Shown: in pieces, positions 31,966-40,983 of the stretch | Numbering within the stretch: position 1 is the stretch's first letter | How the letters are laid out: each line of letters opens with the position of its first letter | Assembly (NCBI GenBank): GCA_015233395.1 | Contig: JADFXV010000012.1 | Coordinates: 1-59,139, forward strand | Direction: 5' to 3' | Length of the DNA stretch: 59,139 bases | Source: Desulfovibrionaceae bacterium | Lineage (GTDB): Bacteria; Desulfobacterota; Desulfovibrionia; Desulfovibrionales; Desulfovibrionaceae | Position numbers and translations under genes: made by a program | Notes under the pieces: model-generated | Database searches by the model: none | Seen by the model: only the letters and a program-made list of their open reading frames with translations | What the model was told of the DNA's origin: nothing

Positions 31966-32241
31966 ATGCCGGCCTGGACCGTCCTGGCGGCAAACGATTT
32001 GAGGGCGCAGCTTACATATATCGCCCGAGAAAACCCCGAGGCCGCGAAGAATGCGGCGATAACGATAAAAGTCGCCTGCGCCGCTCTCGATCAGTTTCCG
32101 AAAATCGGACGCCAAGGCGCGGTCAAGGACACAAGAGAGCTGGTCGTTCCCGGAACGCCGTATATTTGCGTGTATCGCATCGTGAGCCGGCGGGTGGAAA
32201 TCCTGCGGCTGCTGCATGCGAAAATGATGTGGCCGCAATGA
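31966..32241 (+). CDS. ParE/RelE superfamily toxin
   Basis: This 91-residue basic protein has the ParE fold: AANDLRAQLTYIARENPEAAKNAA, DQFPKIGRQGAVKDTRELVV, PYICVYRIVSRRVEILRLLHAKMMWP, with the C-terminal Arg/His segment usual in the family. ParE toxins block gyrase; RelE relatives cut mRNA, and the two cannot be distinguished by eye. It is co-transcribed with the RHH antitoxin (gap 2 bases) and convergent with the glycosyltransferase. Confidence 0.87.
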   Translation: MPAWTVLAANDLRAQLTYIARENPEAAKNAAITIKVACAALDQFPKIGRQGAVKDTRELVVPGTPYICVYRIVSRRVEILRLLHAKMMWPQ

Positions 32242-32262
32242 CCGCGCGAGAAAAATCCGCGT

Positions 32263-33819
32263 TCACGCCCCGGGCGCGTCCGGCGCGTCCACCCCGAGCG
32301 TTTCGAGCAGCTCCGCCACCCGGTGGCGGTAAGTGTGTCTGGCGGCGATCTCCTCGCGCCAGGCGGCCGCCAGTTCCCGCTTGGCCGCCTGGCTTGACTG
32401 GGCGGCCCGGGCGACGTCCACGATGTCCGAGGACCGGGAGAACGTGACCGGTTCGGTCAGTTCCCCGGGAAAAAGGTCCAGGCCGGGCGTCTTGTCGGTC
32501 AAAAGAAAGCCGCCGGCGGCCCAGACGTCGAAATGCCGCTGGGTCAGGCCGCGCGGGAGCAGGGGGCTGGTCAGGTTGAGCGTCAGGGCCGCGTCGTGGT
32601 AGATGGCGCCAAGCGCCCCGTAATAGTCCACCTCGGCCAGCACGTTTTCCACCTCGGGCAACAGCTCGCGCCAATCCTTGGGGCCGAAAATGGCCAGAGG
32701 CAGGCCTCTGGCCGCCTCGCGCAGACACATCACCCGCCAGACCAGGCCGGTCTGTTCGGCCGCGAAGCCCGCCTGGCGCACCTGCCTGCCGGGCCAGGCT
32801 TGCGTGATGCCGAGCTGTTCCAGCCACCAGCCGAAATCCGCCCGTTCGCCCGACGACAACAAGGCCAGGGCGCGGTGAAAGGCGCCGTCCGGCACGGTCA
32901 GGCCGGAAAAAAACCGCTTCTTGTCCGGAAAACCCGGCCGGCCGACGAAAATGGCCATGTTTTCCAGATGCGCGAACCGCACCGGCCGCGCTGCCGCGGC
33001 AAAAAAATGGCCGGCCGCCGCCAGGGGCAGGTGGTGGACGCTTTGCGCCCCGAGCGCGGTCAAGCCCGCGATGAACCAGTCGTCGGTCACGAACAGGGGA
33101 AGCTCTTTCCAGAACGGGGATTTCAGGGCCGAGAGCAGGTGGTAGGGATTGTCCACGCACCACGCGGCCGCCGGGATGCCGGCCTCGGCGAGCGAGGCGA
33201 AAACTTCGCCGTGCGCATCGAGCCCTTTGAAGTTGATGGACAAAAAAAGCGCCGGGGTGAACAGGCCGAGTTCGGCGCGCAGCTTGTCGCCGGTGATGTC
33301 GCCATTGCGAAGCAGCGTCTTGAAACCGAAGCTCTCAAGCGTCGCCGCCAGTTCGTGGGCGAGCAGGGTGGTCTCGTCCCCAGGCAGGATGACCACCGGT
33401 TTTTTCGGCCCAAGTTCGCGCGGCCCGAGCGCCGCGCGTTTGCAATAGGCCAGGACCGGATTCCAGAATGTGGGAAAAAGCCTCGGGTTCGGCTCGTAGT
33501 ACAGGACCTGGCGCTCGTGGACGTCGAGTTGCGCCAGGTCTTGGGGGGTAACGCGCCGCCAGTGCTCGGGAATGGCCAACCGCCAGTCGGGCAGAGTCTG
33601 GGCCTCAAAGCCCGGGTGTTCGACATAGGCTGCGTCCCGGCAGCCGGAGGCGAGCATCCTGGCCACGGCCGGGTCCGGCCCCAGGCCCAGGATCAGGACG
33701 CCGGCGCCTTGGCCGAGCCTGGCGAAGGTCTGCGGGCCTTCCGGCAGGGTGCGCGGCATGCCGGATTCGTCCAGGATGCGCATCCGATGCGGCCGGGGAG
33801 TTGGGTCGGGCGTGTTCAT
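32263..33819 (-). CDS. CgeB/YkvP-type glycosyltransferase-like protein
   Basis: This 518-residue protein has a DUF3880-like N-terminal half and a C-terminal glycosyltransferase-like (YkvP/CgeB) half, with AIFGPKDWRELLPEVENVLAEV, LTLNLTSPLLPRGLTQRHFDVWAAGGFLLTDKTPGLDLF and SSDIVDVARAAQ. Similar genes are common in Desulfovibrio, often with surface polysaccharide loci; the acceptor is unknown. ATG 33819 (MNTPDPTP) was preferred over an upstream start. It is divergent from rlmE across 54 bases. Confidence 0.75.
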   Translation of the reverse strand: MNTPDPTPRPHRMRILDESGMPRTLPEGPQTFARLGQGAGVLILGLGPDPAVARMLASGCRDAAYVEHPGFEAQTLPDWRLAIPEHWRRVTPQDLAQLDVHERQVLYYEPNPRLFPTFWNPVLAYCKRAALGPRELGPKKPVVILPGDETTLLAHELAATLESFGFKTLLRNGDITGDKLRAELGLFTPALFLSINFKGLDAHGEVFASLAEAGIPAAAWCVDNPYHLLSALKSPFWKELPLFVTDDWFIAGLTALGAQSVHHLPLAAAGHFFAAAARPVRFAHLENMAIFVGRPGFPDKKRFFSGLTVPDGAFHRALALLSSGERADFGWWLEQLGITQAWPGRQVRQAGFAAEQTGLVWRVMCLREAARGLPLAIFGPKDWRELLPEVENVLAEVDYYGALGAIYHDAALTLNLTSPLLPRGLTQRHFDVWAAGGFLLTDKTPGLDLFPGELTEPVTFSRSSDIVDVARAAQSSQAAKRELAAAWREEIAARHTYRHRVAELLETLGVDAPDAPGA

Positions 33820-33873
33820 GGCCGGTACGGTCTTGCCAATGTGGCGGTTTGCGCTTACCTGATTGCCCGCAGC

Positions 33874-34533
33874 ATGAAAAAATACCGCGATCATTATTTC
33901 GAGAAGGCCAAGCGGGAGAACTATCCCGCCCGGTCGGTCTACAAGCTCAAGGAAATCGACAAGGCCTTGAAAATCCTGCGTCCGGGCGCGAAAATCCTCG
34001 ATCTCGGGGCTTCGCCCGGCTCCTGGAGCCTGTTCGCCGCCGAGCGGATCGGCCCGGGCGGCCTGGTCGTGGCCGTGGATTTAAATCCGCCCGGCGCGGA
34101 GTTTCCCAGAAACGTGACCTTTGTGCAAGACGACGCCTTTGCGCCCGGGCCGGAACTGGCCCGCCTGCTCGCGGCCGTATCGCCGTTTGACCTCGTCATC
34201 AGCGACATGGCCCCGAAAACCACCGGCATCAAACTCACCGACCAGACGCGCTCGCTGGAACTGTGCGAATGCGCCTTCGAACTCTCCAAACGCCACCTGC
34301 GCCAAGGCGGACACCTGCTGGTCAAAATCTTCCAAGGCCCGGACTTCAAAGCCTTCATGGACTCGCTCAAACCGTTTTTCACCACCATCAAAGGCTTCAA
34401 ACCCGAAAGCTCGCGCGCCGAAAGCAAGGAAATGTTCCTGGCCGCCCTCGGCGCCAAATTCCACCCGGATAAGGGCGAGGGCGCGAGCGAAGGCGCGGCG
34501 GAGAAGAACGCCTCCGGCGGCCAAAGGGACTGA
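33874..34533 (+). CDS. rlmE: 23S rRNA (uridine-2'-O-)-methyltransferase RlmE
   Basis: This 219-residue SAM enzyme modifies U2552 of 23S rRNA. It shows AKRENYPARSVYKLKEID (first catalytic Lys), the SAM loop LDLGASPGSWS, the catalytic Asp in VISDMAPKTTG, the Lys in LLVKIFQGPDF and the Glu in SSRAESKEMFL. The start at 33874 fits family length. The final residues KNASGGQRD and the stop codon lie inside an intergenic repeat (34508-34553), so the C-terminal tail is likely repeat-derived. Confidence 0.93.
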   Translation: MKKYRDHYFEKAKRENYPARSVYKLKEIDKALKILRPGAKILDLGASPGSWSLFAAERIGPGGLVVAVDLNPPGAEFPRNVTFVQDDAFAPGPELARLLAAVSPFDLVISDMAPKTTGIKLTDQTRSLELCECAFELSKRHLRQGGHLLVKIFQGPDFKAFMDSLKPFFTTIKGFKPESSRAESKEMFLAALGAKFHPDKGEGASEGAAEKNASGGQRD

Positions 34534-34553
34534 GTCCCTTTGGAATCCCCATT
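34508..34553. repeat. Partial intergenic repeat overlapping the rlmE stop
   Basis: AACGCCTCCGGCGGCCAAAG then GGACTGAGTCCCTTTGGAATCCCC matches the inverted form of part of the repeat at 30901-31032 and, less well, 44897-45029. It overlaps the last 9 codons and stop of rlmE. The AAAGGGACT/AGTCCCTTT hairpin could act as a terminator. Confidence 0.65.
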
Positions 34554-34634
34554 CAATTTGGAACCCCTTTCCGGTCTATATTTGATTTGACAGCATCCCT
34601 CATTCATTACTACAAATTTTTTCGGAAAAAGGGC

Positions 34635-34676
34635 CTGGGGAAAAACCCTTTTTGATCAAAAAGAGTTTTTCCCCGG
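34635..34676. repeat. Near-perfect palindrome upstream of yebC
   Basis: CTGGGGAAAAACCCTTTTTG, AT, then CAAAAAGAGTTTTTCCCCGG: 20-bp arms with one mismatch and one G-T pair. It lies between rlmE and yebC, the same family as 8023/11700/19410/30789/46598. It probably separates the two transcripts; the yebC promoter must lie within or just beyond it. Confidence 0.65.
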
Positions 34677-34711
34677 ATCTTTTCCCCAACATTCTCCGGA
34701 GGATTCGTTGC

Positions 34712-35461
34712 ATGGCTGGACATAGCAAGTGGAAGAACATCCAGGTTCGCAAGACCGCCCAGGACAGCAAGAAGAGCAAGTATTTCACCAAGGTGACCAA
34801 GGAACTCATGCTCGCGGCCAAGGCTGCGGGCTCCGACCCGTTCACCAACGCAAGGCTGCGTTCGGCCATCGCCGCGGCCAAGGCGGTCAACCTGCCCAAG
34901 GACAAGATCGACGTGGCGATCAAGAAGGGTTCGGGCGAAATCGCCGGCGAATCTTACGACGAGGTCAACTACGAGGGCTACGGCCCAAACGGCGTGGCCA
35001 TCTTCGTCGAGGCGGCCACGGACAACCGCAACCGCACCGTGGCCGAGATCCGCAGCATCATGAGCAAGAACGGCGGCAACATGGGCGAAGCCGGCTGCGT
35101 GGGCTGGATGTTCGAAAAAAAGGGCGTCCTGCGATTTCCCAAGGCCCCGGGGGTCACCGAAGACAAGCTCATGGAGATCGGCCTTGAGGCCGGGGTCCAG
35201 GACATTTTCGACGACGGCGACGCCTTTGTGGTCCAGACCGATCCCGAGGATTTTTCCCCGGCCCAGGCCGCTTTCGAGGCCGTTGGCCTCGCCCCGGAAT
35301 CGGCCGAGCTGACGCTTGAACCGGGCAACACCGTGACCGTGGACGCCGAGACCGCGCGCAAGTTGTTCAAGCTCATCGAGGCTCTGGAGGACAACGACGA
35401 CGTGCAGAAGGTGCACGCCAACTTCGATGTGCCCGAAGACGTCCTGGCCGCGATGGGCTAG
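34712..35461 (+). CDS. yebC: YebC/PmpR family transcriptional regulator or translation factor
   Basis: This 249-residue protein begins MAGHSKWKNIQVRKTAQDSKK, the signature of the YebC/TACO1 family. Conserved stretches include NARLRSAIAAAKAVNLPKD, YEGYGPNGVAIFVEAATDNRNRT and AEIRSIMSKNGGNMGEAGCVGWMF. These proteins act as DNA-binding regulators or relieve ribosome stalling. CGGAGGA precedes ATG 34712. It ends 3 bases before ruvC, the common linkage with Holliday-junction genes. Confidence 0.95.
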   Translation: MAGHSKWKNIQVRKTAQDSKKSKYFTKVTKELMLAAKAAGSDPFTNARLRSAIAAAKAVNLPKDKIDVAIKKGSGEIAGESYDEVNYEGYGPNGVAIFVEAATDNRNRTVAEIRSIMSKNGGNMGEAGCVGWMFEKKGVLRFPKAPGVTEDKLMEIGLEAGVQDIFDDGDAFVVQTDPEDFSPAQAAFEAVGLAPESAELTLEPGNTVTVDAETARKLFKLIEALEDNDDVQKVHANFDVPEDVLAAMG

Positions 35462-35464
35462 CCG

Positions 35465-35989
35465 GTGACCACGGCCCTCACGACCGGTTCGGTCACCGTC
35501 CTCGGCCTTGACCCGGGGTCGCGCGTGACCGGTTACGGCCTGGTGCGCGAGGCTTCCGGGGCGCTCACCCTGGTCGCCGCCGGGACCATCCGCACCGAAA
35601 GCCTGGCGACAAGCGACCTGGCCGGCCGCCTGGGCCTGATATTCAAGGGCGTCACCCGGATCATGCGGGAATATCCGCCAGACGAAGCGGCCGTGGAGAA
35701 CGTCTTCGGCGGCAAGTCCGTGGCCTCGGCGCTCAAGCTCGGCCAGGCGCGCGGCGCGGCCCTGGCCGCCCTGGCCTCCGGGGACATCCCGGTCTTCGCC
35801 TACGAACCGACCAAGGTGAAAAAGAGCCTGGTCGGCGCCGGACGCGCCGAAAAGACCCAGGTCGCCTTCATGATCGCTCAACTTCTGGGGAGCAGGCAAA
35901 AATTCGCCGCCGACGCCACCGACGCCTTGGCCGTGGCCGTGTGCCACCTGAATCACCGGCGCTTTCTGAGGATGGGGGGAACCGGATGA
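35465..35989 (+). CDS. ruvC: Holliday junction resolvase RuvC
   Basis: This 174-residue endonuclease cleaves Holliday junctions. Acidic catalytic residues are seen in VLGLDPGSRVTGYGLV, EAAVENVFGG and ADATDALAVAVCH. GTG 35465 was taken as start because yebC ends at 35461 and the family N-terminus follows directly. The stop overlaps ruvA by 4 bases (ATGA), so resolvase and branch-migration proteins are translated together. Confidence 0.95.
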   Translation: MTTALTTGSVTVLGLDPGSRVTGYGLVREASGALTLVAAGTIRTESLATSDLAGRLGLIFKGVTRIMREYPPDEAAVENVFGGKSVASALKLGQARGAALAALASGDIPVFAYEPTKVKKSLVGAGRAEKTQVAFMIAQLLGSRQKFAADATDALAVAVCHLNHRRFLRMGGTG

Positions 35990-36594
35990 TCGCTTACGTG
36001 CATGGAACGCTCTTGTCCAAGCAGGAAAAATCCTGCGTCGTGCTCACCCCGGGCGGGGTGGGGTACGAGCTGGCCATCTCGATCAAGCTCGCGGCCGCGC
36101 TGCCGGCGCCCGGCGAAAAAATCGAACTCTACGTCCAGACCATCGTGCGCGAGGACGCCATCGATCTCTACGGCTTTCCCACCCAGGACGAGCGCGGCGC
36201 CTTCGCGGTCCTGATCGGCATCGACCGCCTCGGCCCCAAGACCGCCCTGACCATCCTGTCCATGTATTCGCCGCAGGAGCTGCTCACCATCGCCGTGACC
36301 GGCGATCCTTCCGCGCTTGAGCGGGTCTCAGGGATCGGCAAAAAAAGCGCCCAGCGCATCTTTCTGGAACTCAAATACCGCTTCGAGGGCAAAGCCGCGC
36401 CCGCGCCCCTGGCCGGCGGCGCGGGCGCGGCCGCCGGGATTTTCCTGGACTCCCTGGCGGGTCTGGCCAATCTGGGCTACAAGGATCCCGAAGCCAGGGC
36501 CGCCCTGGCCAAGGTCCTTGAAAACGAGCCCGACCTGGACGTCGCCGGGGCTCTGCGCAAGGCGCTCAAATTCTTGGCGAAGCAGAACTCATGA
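35986..36594 (+). CDS. ruvA: Holliday junction branch migration protein RuvA
   Basis: This 202-residue protein binds the junction and loads RuvB. It begins [15 protein letters not shown], with [10 protein letters not shown]-type residues ([13 protein letters not shown]), the helix-hairpin-helix [17 protein letters not shown] and [17 protein letters not shown], and a C-terminal domain III ([17 protein letters not shown]) that contacts RuvB. The start overlaps the ruvC stop, and the stop overlaps the ruvB ATG, as ATGA in both cases. Confidence 0.96.
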   Translation: MIAYVHGTLLSKQEKSCVVLTPGGVGYELAISIKLAAALPAPGEKIELYVQTIVREDAIDLYGFPTQDERGAFAVLIGIDRLGPKTALTILSMYSPQELLTIAVTGDPSALERVSGIGKKSAQRIFLELKYRFEGKAAPAPLAGGAGAAAGIFLDSLAGLANLGYKDPEARAALAKVLENEPDLDVAGALRKALKFLAKQNS

Positions 36595-37559
36595 CCGACA
36601 AGAGCCCAGCCCCCGACGAAACCATCCGGCCGCACCGGCTAGAGGACTTCATCGGCCAGGACGACATCCGGGCCAATCTCTCGGTCTATCTCCAGGCGGC
36701 CAGAGAACGCGGCCAGGCCCTGGACCACACCCTGTTCTACGGCAGCCCGGGCCTGGGCAAGACCACCCTGGCCCAGATCATGGCCTCGGAACTGGGCGTC
36801 AACCTGGTCACCACCTCCGGCCCGGTGCTCGAGCGCAGCGGCGACCTGGCCGCCATCCTGACCAATCTCGGCCGGCACGACATCCTGTTCATCGACGAAA
36901 TCCACCGCATGCCGGCCACGGTCGAGGAGATCCTCTATCCCGCCCTGGAAGACTTCAAGCTCGACCTCATCATCGGCCAGGGACCGGGCGCGCGCACGGT
37001 CAAGATCGATCTGGAGCCCTTCACCCTGGCCGGGGCCACCACCCGCATCGGGTTGCTCACCTCGCCGCTGCGCGACCGTTTCGGGGTCATCTTCCGCCTG
37101 GAATTCTACACCCCGCACGATCTGGCCCGGATCGTCACCCGGGCGGCGCGGATCGTGGGCGTGGAAATCACCCCGGACGGGGCGCTCACGCTCGGCCAAC
37201 GCAGCCGGGGCACGCCGCGCATCGCCAACCGCCTGTTGCGCCGGGTGCGCGACTTCGCGCTGGTCGAAGGCGTGCGCCGCATCGACATGGACATCTGCAA
37301 GCTGGCGCTCGACCGCATGGACGTCGACCCGCACGGCCTGGACCAGATGGACCGCAAGATTCTCTCCACCTTGATCGCCAACTACGGCGGCGGCCCGGTC
37401 GGGGTCAAAACCCTGGCCATCGCCTGCGCCGAGGAAGTGCGCACCATGGAGGAAATCTACGAGCCCTACCTGATCCAGTGCGGCCTGATCAAACGCACCT
37501 CGCGCGGCCGCGTGGCCACGCCCAAGGCGTACGCGCATCTGAAGATGGTGATGGAGTAA
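36591..37559 (+). CDS. ruvB: Holliday junction DNA helicase RuvB
   Basis: This 322-residue AAA+ motor drives branch migration. It shows [19 protein letters not shown], Walker [16 protein letters not shown], Walker [12 protein letters not shown], sensor [18 protein letters not shown], the arginine-finger region and a C-terminal winged helix ([19 protein letters not shown] ... [13 protein letters not shown]). It is the last gene of the yebC-ruvCAB unit. A decayed half-palindrome follows at about 37566-37605. Confidence 0.97.
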   Translation: MTDKSPAPDETIRPHRLEDFIGQDDIRANLSVYLQAARERGQALDHTLFYGSPGLGKTTLAQIMASELGVNLVTTSGPVLERSGDLAAILTNLGRHDILFIDEIHRMPATVEEILYPALEDFKLDLIIGQGPGARTVKIDLEPFTLAGATTRIGLLTSPLRDRFGVIFRLEFYTPHDLARIVTRAARIVGVEITPDGALTLGQRSRGTPRIANRLLRRVRDFALVEGVRRIDMDICKLALDRMDVDPHGLDQMDRKILSTLIANYGGGPVGVKTLAIACAEEVRTMEEIYEPYLIQCGLIKRTSRGRVATPKAYAHLKMVME

Positions 37560-37670
37560 GAGGAATCGGGGGGAAACCCCTTTTCACACAAAAAACTTTG
37601 GGGCGGTTCTGGCTAAATCCGCTGCTTCGTGGTAGGATGGCAACGAACGCATCAACCATGGAGGCTGCCG

Positions 37671-38138
37671 ATGACGCCGCGGACTCGCGAAAAAATCTAT
37701 TTTTCCCTCGCCTGGCTGCTGGTTCTTCTGGCCGCTCCGGTCGCCTGGGCCGGTCCGGCCGATGACGTGCGCGACGCGGCTGCGGCCTGGGTCGCGGCGT
37801 TCAACAGCCACGATCCGGATGCAATCCTCGCCCTCTACGACCCCGAGGCGGTCTTTTGGGGCACGACCTCGCCCGTCCTGCGCGCGGCGCCCGAGGCGAT
37901 CCGCGAATACTTCCAAGGCCTTCCTGGCCGTCCCATGGTCAAAATCACCCTGGGCGACGCCGTCGCCCGGGTTTCCGGCGACATCGGAATCTGCGCCGGC
38001 AGCTACACGGTTTCCGACGAACGCGATGGCCGGCCCGTGGTCGCCCCGGCCCGCTTCAGCTTCACTTTTCGCAAGCGCGACGGCAAATGGCTGATCCTCG
38101 ACCACCATTCGTCCGTGCAGCCCAAAGCGCCTCAATAA
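37671..38138 (+). CDS. Exported SnoaL-like (DUF4440) protein
   Basis: This 155-residue protein has a signal peptide (REKIYFSLAWLLVLLAAPVAWA) followed by an NTF2-like SnoaL/DUF4440 fold: AAAAWVAAFNSHDPDAILALY, AVFWGTTSPVL, IREYFQGLPG and FSFTFRKRDGKWLILDHHSS. Such domains bind small hydrophobic ligands; no catalytic set is certain. GGAGG lies 6 bases before ATG 37671. It may be in one unit with the SDR gene that begins 56 bases after its stop. Confidence 0.8.
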   Translation: MTPRTREKIYFSLAWLLVLLAAPVAWAGPADDVRDAAAAWVAAFNSHDPDAILALYDPEAVFWGTTSPVLRAAPEAIREYFQGLPGRPMVKITLGDAVARVSGDIGICAGSYTVSDERDGRPVVAPARFSFTFRKRDGKWLILDHHSSVQPKAPQ

Positions 38139-38194
38139 CCGGGAAATACGGGACGGGGATCAATCCCGCCAGGCATCGAACAGGAGACGCAATC

Positions 38195-38965
38195 ATGGAC
38201 ATGACAGGCAACACCATCCTCATCACCGGCGGCGGGTCCGGCATCGGCAAGGCGCTGGCCGTGGAATTTCACAAACTCGGAAACCGGGTGATCGTCGCCG
38301 GACGCCGCCAGGCGGCGCTTGACGCGGTCACGGCGGCCAATCCGGGAATGCAGTCCGCCGTCGTCGATCTGCAAGATCCGGCCGCGCTTGACGCCTTTGC
38401 CGCCACGGTCGCCTCGGAGTATCCCTCACTCAACGCGCTTTTTAACAACGCGGGCGTCATGAAACCGGAAAACCTGCTGTCCCCGGACGAAAGCTTCGCC
38501 GTCGCCGAAGCGACCGTGGCCACCAACCTGCTCGCCCCGATGCGCCTGACCAAGGCGCTTTTGCCCGTGCTCCTCAAGCAGGACCGGGCCACGATCCTCA
38601 ACGTCTCCTCCGGCCTGGCCTTCCTGCCGCTGGCCATGACCCCCACGTACAGCGCCACCAAGGCCGCGATCCATTCCTACTCGCAGTCGCTGCGCTATCA
38701 GCTCAAGGGCGCCGGGGTGGAAGTTCTCGAACTGGCCCCGCCTTACGTGGCCACCGAACTGATGGGCGCCGGGCAGCTCAAGGACCCGCGCGCCATGCCG
38801 CTTACCGAGTTCATCGCGCAAGTCATGGAGATCCTGAGCACGCAGCCGCAGGCGACGGAAATTCTGGTGAAAAACGTCTACCCGCTGCGCTTCGCCGAAG
38901 AACAGGGCCACGACAAGTACGAAACGTTCTTTGCGACCTTCAACGACGCCATGACCGGCCACTAG
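38195..38965 (+). CDS. Short-chain dehydrogenase/reductase (DltE-like)
   Basis: This 256-residue Rossmann oxidoreductase has the cofactor loop ITGGGSGIGKALAVEF, basic GRRQAAL suggesting NADPH, NNAGVMKPENL, the catalytic Ser in NVSSGLAFLPLA, Tyr-x3-Lys in YSATKAAIHSYSQSL and PPYVATELMG after it. Similar DltE/YuxG-like SDRs have unknown substrates. AGGAGA precedes ATG 38195. It ends just before the half-MITE at 39002 and is convergent with the AhpF-like gene. Confidence 0.88.
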   Translation: MDMTGNTILITGGGSGIGKALAVEFHKLGNRVIVAGRRQAALDAVTAANPGMQSAVVDLQDPAALDAFAATVASEYPSLNALFNNAGVMKPENLLSPDESFAVAEATVATNLLAPMRLTKALLPVLLKQDRATILNVSSGLAFLPLAMTPTYSATKAAIHSYSQSLRYQLKGAGVEVLELAPPYVATELMGAGQLKDPRAMPLTEFIAQVMEILSTQPQATEILVKNVYPLRFAEEQGHDKYETFFATFNDAMTGH

Positions 38966-39001
38966 AAGGCTGCGGGCGAGCAGGGGAGAAGTGAGAGGAA
39001 T

Positions 39002-39151
39002 AGTGGTTTTGCTTTTCTGCTTTCAAGCCTGAACGCGGCGGCCCTTTGAAGAGCAAAGCCAGAACCACTGGTTTTTTCCCAGGGGGCTTCGCCCCCGGCC
39101 CCCCGGTCCCCAGGAAAGCGGAAAGCGAATTCCTTAGCTAGGACAGCCCCT
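39002..39151. mobile_element. Half-copy of the MITE-like element
   Basis: The segment runs from the interior (TTCTGCTTTCAAGCCTGAACG) to the inverted end TTAGCTAGGACAGCCCCT (39134-39151), matching the reverse complement of the left half of 15821-16085 over about 145 bp with a few indels. The other terminal repeat is missing. The last two bases (39150-39151) form the final AG of the TAG stop of the minus-strand flavoprotein gene. Confidence 0.8.
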
Positions 39152-40820
39152 ATTTCTTTTCCCGCGACAAATCCTCGAAGATCGACATGGCCGCCACGGC
39201 GCCCTGGCCCACGGCGGTGACGATCTGGCGCGTCCCGCCGCCGCCGGTCACGTCGCCGGCGGCGTAGACCCGGGGGATCGTGGTGCGCATGCCCTCGTCC
39301 ACCTTGATGTCGCCCCCCGCGGTCAATTCGCAGCCGAGCGCGAGCGCCGGTTCGGTGTTGGCCGTCTCGCCGATGGCCACGAACACGCCGTCCACGGCGA
39401 TTTCGCGGCTTTTCCCGGTTTTTGACTCCTTGACGCGCACGGCCTTGACCGCCTTATCGCCGACGATCGCCTCCACCTGGGCTTGCATGACCAGGGGGAT
39501 GTTTTCCCTGGCGACCGAATCCTGCAAATATTGCTCGGCCCTGAAGCGGTCGCGGCGGTGGATGACGGTCACGCTTACGCCCAGGTTCTTCAGATACAAG
39601 GCGTCGGTGAGCGCGGTGTTGCCGCCGCCGACCACGGCCACCGCGCGGCCCTTGTACAGGTAGCCGTCGCAGGTGGCGCAATAGTTGACGCCGTGGCCGA
39701 AAAATTCGCTCTCGCCCGGAACGTCGAGCTTCTTCCAGGTCGCCCCGGTGGCGATGAGCAGGGCGCGGGCCCGGATCTCCAAGGTCGCCGTCTTGACCGT
39801 CAGGCCGGCTGGCCCGGCCTCGTATGCGACCGGCTCTTCGTTGACGATTTCACAGTACCGCCTGGCCTGGGCGGCGGTGACGTCCATGAGGGCCACGCCC
39901 GCGATCTTGGAGAAACCCGGATAATTCTCGACTACCGGAGTCAGCGACACCTGGCCGCCAAGGACGTTTTTCTCCAGGATCACGGCCTTGAGCCCGGCGC
40001 GGCCGGCGTAGATGCCGGCGGTCAAACCGGCCGGTCCGGCGCCGAGGATCACGACGTCGGCCTGGCTCGTCTCGCCGGGCCGGCGGCGCAGGGTCGCGCT
40101 CAGGCTCGCGGCGTCCCGGAGCGTCGCTAGCTCGGCCACGAAACGCTGTTCCGGCTCAAGGCCCATCATGGTGAGCTGGTCGTTGATCACCGTATGCGGC
40201 ACGCTGCTGACGCCATGGAGCTCGGCCAGCTCGCGGGCCTGGGAAATGTCCACGCACCAGGCTTCGATCAGCTTCGGGCGCTCGACCGCGGCCCGAAAGG
40301 CGTTGAGGACCTGGCTTGGGCAATAGGGACAAGTCGGGCTCACGAACACTTTGATCAATCTCCCGGAATCCAGCACCGACAACAATTCCCGGGACTCCTT
40401 GCTCAAACCGGAGTCGCGAAGGGAAATCATGAGAATGGTCTCGATGAACGACCGGCCCTCTTCGGCGAGCGGCGCGCCGAGGTAGCGGATGGAGTACCGC
40501 TGCGGCTCCAGAAGCAGGGTGGGGGAGAAGTCCACGCCCTGAGTGCGGGCCTCTTGCGCGCCCAACTCTTCGCGATGCAAAATGATCTTGTCCGAGAGGC
40601 GGGAGAGGTCGCGGCAAAAAGACACGGCGAATTCGCCCACCGGATCGCTTGGGCCCGGCCGGGTGAAAAGGTGAATGTTGACCGGGTTGACAAGAGATTC
40701 AAACAGTTTGGCGAGCTGTTCGCGATGCTTCTCGGGCAGTATCCAGGCGTCGGCTGCCGGTTGGGCCGGCGCCGGTTGGCCGGTTTGTGAAGACGGGGCG
40801 GGGGAGGACTTGTCGCTCAT
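39150..40820 (-). CDS. AhpF-like thioredoxin-domain/thioredoxin reductase fusion
   Basis: This 556-residue protein has N-terminal paired thioredoxin folds (the first without Cys pair, the second with VFVSPTCPYCPSQ) joined to a TrxR-type flavoprotein: FAD motif VVILGAGPAGLTAGIYAG, redox pair VNYCATCDGYLYKG, NADPH motif AVVGGGNTALTDALYLKNLG and C-terminal YAAGDVTGGG. The domain order equals AhpF, so it may reduce a peroxiredoxin, but no ahpC is next to it. The start at 40820 follows AAAGGATCC; a longer start at 40868 adds MKLFDAIAGLFGKGSI. The stop codon borrows its last two bases from the repeat end. Confidence 0.87.
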   Translation of the reverse strand: MSDKSSPAPSSQTGQPAPAQPAADAWILPEKHREQLAKLFESLVNPVNIHLFTRPGPSDPVGEFAVSFCRDLSRLSDKIILHREELGAQEARTQGVDFSPTLLLEPQRYSIRYLGAPLAEEGRSFIETILMISLRDSGLSKESRELLSVLDSGRLIKVFVSPTCPYCPSQVLNAFRAAVERPKLIEAWCVDISQARELAELHGVSSVPHTVINDQLTMMGLEPEQRFVAELATLRDAASLSATLRRRPGETSQADVVILGAGPAGLTAGIYAGRAGLKAVILEKNVLGGQVSLTPVVENYPGFSKIAGVALMDVTAAQARRYCEIVNEEPVAYEAGPAGLTVKTATLEIRARALLIATGATWKKLDVPGESEFFGHGVNYCATCDGYLYKGRAVAVVGGGNTALTDALYLKNLGVSVTVIHRRDRFRAEQYLQDSVARENIPLVMQAQVEAIVGDKAVKAVRVKESKTGKSREIAVDGVFVAIGETANTEPALALGCELTAGGDIKVDEGMRTTIPRVYAAGDVTGGGGTRQIVTAVGQGAVAAMSIFEDLSREKK

Positions 40821-40983
40821 GATGGATCCTTTGCCGAACAAGCCGGCGATGGCGTCGAAAAGTTTCATGATCGTTCATGGAAATTTTTCGCCAAAGAGTC
40901 AATCCCTCTTGCAAGGCCGCCTGGATACCGGATAGACAGCCGGAAACACGTTGCGCCGCACAAAAAGCGCCCAAGGAGAAGGC

